Of a DNA stretch of 64,000 nt, positions 58,387 through 64,000 are shown piece by piece. Position 1 is the first letter of the stretch; each line of letters starts with the position of its first letter. The DNA is taken from the NCBI RefSeq assembly GCF_031128465.2, contig NZ_CP155618.1:1063501-1127500 (forward strand). The letters are read 5' to 3'. Source of the stretch: Mariniflexile litorale. Lineage in GTDB: Bacteria; Bacteroidota; Bacteroidia; Flavobacteriales; Flavobacteriaceae. The notes beneath the pieces were generated by a model that made no database searches, was not told where the DNA came from, and saw only the letters and a program-made list of their open reading frames with translations. Made by a program: the position numbers and the translations under genes.

Positions 58387-61300
58387 TTAATTTATATGTT
58401 TAGACAACCTTAAAATATCTCCAAAAACGCCTCTTGCAGTCACTTCCGATCCTGCTCCTGCACCTTGAATCACGATGGGTTGCTCGCCATAACTTTCAGT
58501 GAATATTTCAAAAATAGCATCACTTCCTTTTATTTGCCCTAATGTACTATCACCTGGAATGGATACTAATTTCACTTCTAAAACGCCTTTGTCTTTTGAT
58601 AAATCACCCGATAAATCGCCAATATATCTTAATACGTGCCCAGATTTTTGAGCTTCTTTTATTTTCTGAAATTCATCATCTAAAACATTCAACTGACTTA
58701 AAAACTCAGGTACAGAAATATTTCTGTAGGCTTCAGGAATTAAGTTTTGAACGGAAACATCATCAAATTCATTGTGTAAATCTAACTCTCTTGCTAAAAT
58801 TAATAATTTTCTAGCCACATCATTTCCTGAAAAATCTTCTCGCGGGTCGGGTTCGGTAAAACCTTTGTCAATAGTTTCTTGAACAATGGTGCTAAACGGT
58901 TTATTTTGAACTGAGAAATTATTGAATAAATAACTCAACGTTCCTGAAAACACACCACGAATTCTGGTAATATTTTCACCAGATTCGTGTAACAATTTAA
59001 TAGTATCAATTAAGGGTAAACCTGCGCCAACCGTAGTTTCGTATAAATATTGTTTATTATGTTCTTTTAATTGTGTTCGTAAATCGGTGTAAAATTGATG
59101 CGAAATGGTATTTGCAATTTTGTTTGATGACACTAAATCAAAACCAGCTTCAACTAAAGGCATATAGTTGTCGTGAAATTTAGGACTTGCCGTATTATCT
59201 ACTGCAATTAAATTTTCTAAATGATGTGTTTTTGCAAAAGCAATCACATCTTCCATAGAACTTTCTAAGTTAGATGTTTTAATAGCCTCTTTCCAATTAG
59301 CATCAACACCTTTTTTGTTTAAAAGGAGTTTTTTAGAATTGCCAATAGCAAACACATTTAAATTGATACCTTTTCGTTTTTCAATATCGCCTTTCGATTT
59401 CAATATTTGATTAATTAAGGCACCTCCAACACCACCGTGACCAAAAATGGCAATGTTTATTTTCTTTGAAATTCCAAAAATTTCACCATGAATCACATTC
59501 ATAGCTTTATGAAGTTGGTTCTTTTTAACAACCAAACTCACATTTTTACCAGTAACCGTATTGTTAAATAATAATGGTGTAATCTGGTTTTTTATAAGGG
59601 CGTTGAATGGTTTATGGAACGAACTTAATTCTATACCAATAATCGAGATAACTGAGACATCATCAACCACCGCAATTTTATTAACATCTTGCGAATAGAA
59701 ATCGCTTTCAAACTCACGTTCTAAAGCAATAACGGCTTGTGTTGCTTGGTCGGCATTAATTATTAACCCAATACCTCGTTCCGAAGAACCTTGAGAAATG
59801 ATGCTAACACTGATGTTTTGAGTTGCTAAAGCTCCAAAAATTCGAGCGTCTACACCACTTTTTCCTAACAAACCTCGGCCTTCTAAATTTAATAAAGCCA
59901 CATTATCTAAAACTGATAAAGAGGTTACTTCTTTAGAATTTGGCTTTGCGGTAATTAAAGTCCCTTCATCTTCTGGATTGAACGTATTTAAAATACGCAG
60001 GTTGATATTTTTCTCTACCAACGGAATGATGGTTTTTGCATGCAGAACAGTGGTTCCAAAATTAGCTAACTCATTCGCTTCACTAAACGATAATTCACGT
60101 ATTTTTTTAGCATCTTCAACCATATCGGGATTTGCCGTATAAATACCGTTTACGTGTGTGTAATTTTGTAATTCTTCGGCATCTAAATAATTTGCCAAAA
60201 GTGCCGCGGTATAATTACTACCATTTCGACCTAAGGTAGTGGTTTCGTTTTTCGCGTTAGATCCAATAAAACCAGTTACAATATTTACAACATCATTACC
60301 TACTTCTTTGTAATATTTTTTTACGTTATCTTTTGAAAGTTGCAGAATAGGCTGTGCATTTCCGAAGGTATCATTGGTTTTTATTAAGGTTCTAGCATCA
60401 ACTGCCGATGCTTTTATGTTTTTCTTATTTAATAAACTTGCGATTAATTTTACCGAAAGCAATTCGCCTTGTGCTAAAATCTCATCCTTCGTTTTTTTAC
60501 TGTAATCACCTAATAAACTAACACCTTCAAACAATTTATCTAAAACTGAAAATTCTACTGAAAAATCAACCTCTTTTAATGGCTCAGTTTGATAGTTTTT
60601 AAATACTTGCAACACTTCTTTATAAGGATGTCCCTTTACGGCTTTATTTAGAATATCTTCCAAATCATCCGTCGCCGAACTTCTTGCCGAAACTACCACT
60701 GTCATTTTCTCTCCTTCCTTTACCTTATTTTCAATAATAGAAATAACGGTATTCAATCCATCGCCATTTGCTAATGATCTGCCTCCAAACTTTAATACTT
60801 TCATGCGTCTTTTTTTCGAATTTGGCATAAAAATGCCTTCTACTATTTTTTCTAATTGCTCATATTCCATTAAAAAAGCATCGTGCCCATGAACAGAATG
60901 TATTTCGTTATAAGTGACATTGGGGTTCGATACTGCTAATTGCTTATGAGTTTGCCTGTTTTCTTCAGCGGTGAAAAACAAATCGGAATCAACGCCTACA
61001 ATATGAATATTGCCATGTATGTTTTCCAACACATTAAAATCGGTTGGTCTGTTTTTAGTAACATCAATGGATTTTAATAGCTGATTCATTAATTTGTAAG
61101 CAGACAGTTGGAAACGTTCTTGCAATTTATTACCATGATGCAACAACCAGCTTTCTACATTAAAAATTTCTAATTCTTCATTTTTGGACCGCTGAAAACG
61201 CTCGTTGAAAGATTCTGGAGTGCGGTAACATAACATAGCGTGCATTCTAGCATCGTGCACAGGATTTCTAGAATTCAACAGAAACTGTTCTTGTATTTGG

Positions 61301-61788
61301 CAATTGGCTATTAACCAATCGGTTGATTTCCAATCGGTTGCCACTGGAATTAAATTTTCGGTAATATCAGGACTTAATACAGCCATTTCCCAAGCAATAC
61401 CACCCCCTAACGAACCTCCAATAAGCGCAAATAACTTATCAATTTTTAGTTCTTTTAAACCAATTAAAAAAATATTTGCAATATCGCGTGCAACAAAATC
61501 TTTATAGTTATCAATTACAAAACCATCGAAACCGTTCCCAGGGATATTAAAAGCCAAGACAGAATAAATAGCGGTATCTATAACCTTATCCGCACCCACT
61601 AAATCTTGCCACCATCCATCTTTACCTGCTACATGACTATTTCCTGTTAACGCATGATTTACCAAAACTATAGGCGCCGTACCTAAAGGCTTGCCAAATA
61701 CTTGGTAACTTAACTTTATTTCAGGGTTAAGTACTTTACTTTCTGTAATAAAGTTTTGAATAATGATATGTTGTAAATTCGATTCCAA
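58387..61788 (-). CDS. thrA: Homoserine O-acyltransferase fused to aspartokinase-homoserine dehydrogenase
   Basis: An 1133-residue trifunctional protein. Residues 1-320 are a MetX-type alpha/beta-hydrolase acyltransferase (nucleophile Ser in IGGSLGGGIAWE, Asp in GVDSDLFF, His in VHGHDAFLME). From residue 329 the sequence is a ThrA-like enzyme: aspartokinase (MKVLKFGGRSLANG), ACT domains (ISVSIISQGSSERGI) and homoserine dehydrogenase (FGHGGVGGALINQI, RGVFSGTLSYLFNNFS, PDPREDFSGNDVARKLL). It thus carries aspartate to acylated homoserine. The start is TTG, with no in-frame ATG before the conserved region. Internal ATG 60804 could give a separate ThrA. Confidence 0.9.
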   Translation of the reverse strand: MESNLQHIIIQNFITESKVLNPEIKLSYQVFGKPLGTAPIVLVNHALTGNSHVAGKDGWWQDLVGADKVIDTAIYSVLAFNIPGNGFDGFVIDNYKDFVARDIANIFLIGLKELKIDKLFALIGGSLGGGIAWEMAVLSPDITENLIPVATDWKSTDWLIANCQIQEQFLLNSRNPVHDARMHAMLCYRTPESFNERFQRSKNEELEIFNVESWLLHHGNKLQERFQLSAYKLMNQLLKSIDVTKNRPTDFNVLENIHGNIHIVGVDSDLFFTAEENRQTHKQLAVSNPNVTYNEIHSVHGHDAFLMEYEQLEKIVEGIFMPNSKKRRMKVLKFGGRSLANGDGLNTVISIIENKVKEGEKMTVVVSARSSATDDLEDILNKAVKGHPYKEVLQVFKNYQTEPLKEVDFSVEFSVLDKLFEGVSLLGDYSKKTKDEILAQGELLSVKLIASLLNKKNIKASAVDARTLIKTNDTFGNAQPILQLSKDNVKKYYKEVGNDVVNIVTGFIGSNAKNETTTLGRNGSNYTAALLANYLDAEELQNYTHVNGIYTANPDMVEDAKKIRELSFSEANELANFGTTVLHAKTIIPLVEKNINLRILNTFNPEDEGTLITAKPNSKEVTSLSVLDNVALLNLEGRGLLGKSGVDARIFGALATQNISVSIISQGSSERGIGLIINADQATQAVIALEREFESDFYSQDVNKIAVVDDVSVISIIGIELSSFHKPFNALIKNQITPLLFNNTVTGKNVSLVVKKNQLHKAMNVIHGEIFGISKKINIAIFGHGGVGGALINQILKSKGDIEKRKGINLNVFAIGNSKKLLLNKKGVDANWKEAIKTSNLESSMEDVIAFAKTHHLENLIAVDNTASPKFHDNYMPLVEAGFDLVSSNKIANTISHQFYTDLRTQLKEHNKQYLYETTVGAGLPLIDTIKLLHESGENITRIRGVFSGTLSYLFNNFSVQNKPFSTIVQETIDKGFTEPDPREDFSGNDVARKLLILARELDLHNEFDDVSVQNLIPEAYRNISVPEFLSQLNVLDDEFQKIKEAQKSGHVLRYIGDLSGDLSKDKGVLEVKLVSIPGDSTLGQIKGSDAIFEIFTESYGEQPIVIQGAGAGSEVTARGVFGDILRLSKHIN

Positions 61789-61810
61789 ATGTTACTATTG
61801 TTTTTCAAAA

Positions 61811-61841
61811 CCTCACAGTCCGAAGATTCGGGTGTGTGAGG
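61811..61841. repeat. AGACCT-type palindrome before the fused gene
   Basis: CCTCACA-GT-CCGAA-GA-TTCGG-GTG-TGTGAGG: two perfect nested stems (61811-61817 with 61835-61841, and 61820-61824 with 61827-61831). Followed by TCTAAA, as in the imperfect copy at 42834-42867. It sits in the 67-bp spacer between metY and the fused gene. Confidence 0.6.
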
Positions 61842-61855
61842 TCTAAAATGTATTA

Positions 61856-63130
61856 TTAAATTTTGCTAAATGCTTCTTTTAAATCAGCTTTTAAATCATC
61901 AATATCTTCCAATCCAACAGATAAGCGAATCAAGTCCTTTGGAACTCCTGCTGCTTCTTGTTCTGTATCTGTCAATTGTTGATGCGTGGTACTTGCTGGG
62001 TGAATGATAAGCGATTTGGTATCACCAATATTTGCCAACAATGAAAAGAGTTTTGAATTATCTGCAATTGCTTTTGCTGCATCAAAACCACCTTTGGCTC
62101 CAAACGTAATAAGACCACTTTGACCTTTTGGTAAATATTTATCTGCCAAGGTTTTATATTTACTCGATTCTAAACCTGGATAATTTACCCAAGCAACTTC
62201 CTCTTGTTGCTCTAACCATTTTGCAAGTTCTAATGCATTTTGGCTATGCTGTTTTATTCTTACTGGCAACGTTTCTAAACCTTGAATGATTTGGAATGCG
62301 TTAAACGGACTTAATGCCCCACCAAAATCTCTTAAACCCTCTAATATTAACTTAAAGGTATAGGCGGCAGCTCCTAAAGCTTCATGATATACCAACCCAT
62401 GATATCCTGCAGAAGGTTCTGTAAACTCAGGGAATTTCCCATTAGCCCAATTAAACGTTCCTGCATCTACAATAGCACCACCTAAAGAAGTTCCTTGCCC
62501 ACCAATATATTTAGTTAACGAATGAATGACGATATTCGCCCCATGTTCTATAGGGTTTAATAATACCGATGTAGCTACCGTATTATCTACAATAAAAGGT
62601 ACACCTGCCGCTTTAGCATGAACCGAAATTGCTTTTAAATCCAATACATCTAATTTTGGGTTCCCTAAAGATTCCACAAAAAAAGCACGTGTATTATCTT
62701 TTACTGCCGCAGCGAAATTATCAGGATTATCACCATCTACAAACGTTGTAGTAATACCTAAACGAGGCAATGTTACTTTTAATAAATTATAAGTTCCACC
62801 ATATAAACTGCTAGATGCTACAATATGGTCGCCCGCTTTTAATAAGGTTAATAAACCTGTTGAAATAGCGGCAGTCCCTGAAGCAAAAACGACTGCACCT
62901 ACACCACCATCAACAGCAGCCAACCGATCTTGTAATATTTGATTGGTTGGATTATTAAGTCTGGTATATATAAATCCTAATTCCTTTAATGAAAAAAGAT
63001 TTGCTGCATGATCTGAATTGTTAAACACATAAGACGACGTTTGATAAATAGGCACTGCTCGAGTTCCTCCTGTTGCTGTTGTGTCATGCCCTGCATGTAA
63101 TGCGTTAGTTGCTAATTTTAATGTACTCAT
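61856..63130 (-). CDS. metY: O-acetylhomoserine sulfhydrylase
   Basis: A 424-residue PLP enzyme. The Lys motif is IVIHSLTKYIGGQGTSLGGA, the family block NALHAGHDTTATGGTRAVPI is at the N-terminus, and SVGLEDIDDLKADLKEAFSK ends the protein. It converts O-acetylhomoserine and sulfide to homocysteine. It is the first gene of a transcript with a SAM riboswitch leader, followed 67 bp later by the fused enzyme that would make its substrate. Confidence 0.92.
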   Translation of the reverse strand: MSTLKLATNALHAGHDTTATGGTRAVPIYQTSSYVFNNSDHAANLFSLKELGFIYTRLNNPTNQILQDRLAAVDGGVGAVVFASGTAAISTGLLTLLKAGDHIVASSSLYGGTYNLLKVTLPRLGITTTFVDGDNPDNFAAAVKDNTRAFFVESLGNPKLDVLDLKAISVHAKAAGVPFIVDNTVATSVLLNPIEHGANIVIHSLTKYIGGQGTSLGGAIVDAGTFNWANGKFPEFTEPSAGYHGLVYHEALGAAAYTFKLILEGLRDFGGALSPFNAFQIIQGLETLPVRIKQHSQNALELAKWLEQQEEVAWVNYPGLESSKYKTLADKYLPKGQSGLITFGAKGGFDAAKAIADNSKLFSLLANIGDTKSLIIHPASTTHQQLTDTEQEAAGVPKDLIRLSVGLEDIDDLKADLKEAFSKI

Positions 63131-63250
63131 TTTTCTAGTTTTTTTGAGTTAATAAATAATTAAAACAAAAGCCAAATGCATCAAAAATTGATGTACTTAA
63201 TAGAAAAATGTTAAAAAGAAAATAAAATTACCCTCAAGTAATTCTGCTTG

Positions 63251-63367
63251 GTTATCTATCTAAAACGCTAAATTTAACTAGCTATTTAAGTAGAATTTAG
63301 CACCTTCTTTACAGGTAAAGGGTTGCTAAGGCTTCAATGGGTCTATCCCTCCGCCTTTCTTGATAAC
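63251..63367 (-). promoter_or_regulatory. SAM-I (S-box) riboswitch upstream of metY
   Basis: On the minus strand, P1 GTTATC / GATAAC encloses AGGCGGAGGGA, GACCC, TTGAAGCC, TAGCAACCC and GGTGCTAAA in the same order as the metH aptamer; GGCAACC is TAGCAACC here. The aptamer starts 120 bases before the metY ATG. Downstream, AATTAC-TTGAGG-GTAATT followed by a T-rich stretch (63242-63215) could act as a weak terminator. The remaining part of the 355-bp gap shows nothing else. Confidence 0.92.
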
Positions 63368-63485
63368 ATTTCAATAAGTTTTTGAACTTTGTGAATGCAA
63401 ATATTCAGTTAGAAAAAGTTAAAAACCTAATTTTTTTAAATAAATTTTAGAAAACATCTCACATTCAATCTTAACTACTTACAAT

Positions 63486-64000
63486 TTACTTATTAAAACG
63501 CATGTCATAAAACTTATTTTGAATAACTAATGCTATGGGTCTGTTTTGAATTTTAGATTCTAGCCACGATATAATATCCAAATACAAAAAAGCACGACTT
63601 TGGTAAGGATCGTGTTCAAATTCCTTAAGTTTTTTATGAAGTTTAATAAACTCATTTCTAACTTCATTTGGATAAATATCACCCAAACCTCTTAAAAATT
63701 TGATAAATTCTTTTTGTACATCGTACAGGTCTTCCATTTTAATTAAAAACTTATACGTACCCCGAATTAACACATCTAAATTATAGTCCATTCCCGCCTC
63801 GTAATGTGCCACCAAATTCAATATTCTTGCAAAACACAATAAATCTTCTCGCATTTGGAGTGTTTTGTTGCTTATTATTTTTTCTAAATACTGAATGCAT
63901 TTTTTATTTTCTCCAGCACCAAAATACATACTGGCTATTTTGTAATAAAACACCATAACGTGATGTTCGTCTATGCGATCATTATAATTTTTTAATCGAG
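63486..64000 (-). CDS. Unidentified helical-repeat protein (partial, 5' end beyond window)
   Basis: The frame is open to the window edge, so the visible 171 codons are the C-terminal part; an internal ATG at 63956 is not the start. The protein is Lys/Glu-rich and helical, with periodic patterns (YYKIASMYFGAGENKKCIQY, LEKIIS) resembling TPR-like units. No family is recognised with confidence. It sits upstream of the metY riboswitch on the same strand and is probably not related to sulfur metabolism. Confidence 0.55.
   Translation of the reverse strand, partial: RLKNYNDRIDEHHVMVFYYKIASMYFGAGENKKCIQYLEKIISNKTLQMREDLLCFARILNLVAHYEAGMDYNLDVLIRGTYKFLIKMEDLYDVQKEFIKFLRGLGDIYPNEVRNEFIKLHKKLKEFEHDPYQSRAFLYLDIISWLESKIQNRPIALVIQNKFYDMRFNK

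Noticed and set aside
60804-60830. Run of seven A at the MetX-ThrA linker as a programmed frameshift site
   Set aside because: The run is not in the X-XXY-YYZ phase of a -1 slippery heptamer, no downstream stem was seen, and both domains are already in one frame.

Overview
The window reads as chromosome from a low-GC member of the Flavobacteriaceae (Bacteroidota). The evidence is: gliding-motility genes gldA, gldB and gldC; the Bacteroidota -7 promoter box TAnnTTTG in front of several genes with no Shine-Dalgarno sequences; flavobacterial secreted and outer-membrane families (FG-GAP lipoprotein, GIN-domain lipoprotein, DUF3857/transglutaminase proteins); and many families of short dispersed intergenic repeats. 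No rRNA, tRNA, intact transposase, CRISPR array or prophage was seen.

Layout. 1-5.6 kb: end of a peptide deformylase, gldBC divergent from nadE, a LuxR-type regulator with Glu in place of the phospho-acceptor Asp, dnaG, and an orphan 118-residue protein behind a promoter overlapped by a perfect 10-bp inverted repeat. 5.8-10.2 kb: an FG-GAP lipoprotein and an ECF sigma / membrane anti-sigma-like / outer-membrane protein module. 10.5-13.9 kb: a circularly permuted ATP-grasp / alpha-E / transglutaminase operon. 14.0-16.5 kb: an arsenic operon (ArsR, DUF6428, phosphatase-like arsenate reductase, ACR3). 16.5-28.6 kb: housekeeping genes (polyprenyl synthase, rlmN, queA, aroA, dtd, rsgA) and two DUF3857 proteins. 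28.7-32.9 kb: an aromatic amino-acid operon (pheA, aminotransferase, tyrA, DAHP synthase-chorismate mutase) behind an apparent ribosome-mediated attenuator with a Phe/Tyr-rich leader peptide. 33.0-37.4 kb: gldA and pta-ackA. 37.4-39.6 kb: a gene-poor relic island bounded by a 119-bp direct repeat, with REP-like palindromes, terminator-like hairpins, two RAYT transposase fragments and a truncated XRE regulator. 39.5-63.1 kb: a long minus-strand sulfur and methionine region: metF, split metH behind a SAM-I riboswitch, cysM, epsC, a ferredoxin-NADP reductase-like enzyme, siroheme synthesis, a sulfite reductase fused to a HEPN domain, cysN, cysD, cysH, an Rrf2 regulator, metZ, a metX-aspartokinase-homoserine dehydrogenase fusion, and metY behind a second SAM-I riboswitch. 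The window ends inside an unrecognised gene.

How the genes fit together. The sulfur region covers sulfate activation (CysDN), reduction (CysH, then siroheme sulfite reductase supplied by CobA and the precorrin-2 dehydrogenase), cysteine synthesis (EpsC, CysM), homoserine supply and acylation (fused enzyme), direct sulfhydrylation (MetY, MetZ) and methylation (MetH, MetF). Two layers of control are visible. SAM riboswitches precede the metH and metY transcripts, and a CCTA-N9-TAGG motif near the promoter of the cysH operon and upstream of metZ is a candidate site for the embedded Rrf2 regulator. The most notable signals are the Phe/Tyr attenuator, the REP/RAYT relic island, and a GC-rich repeat family that sits directly against start or stop codons and is translated in frame at the N-termini of cobA and the precorrin-2 dehydrogenase.
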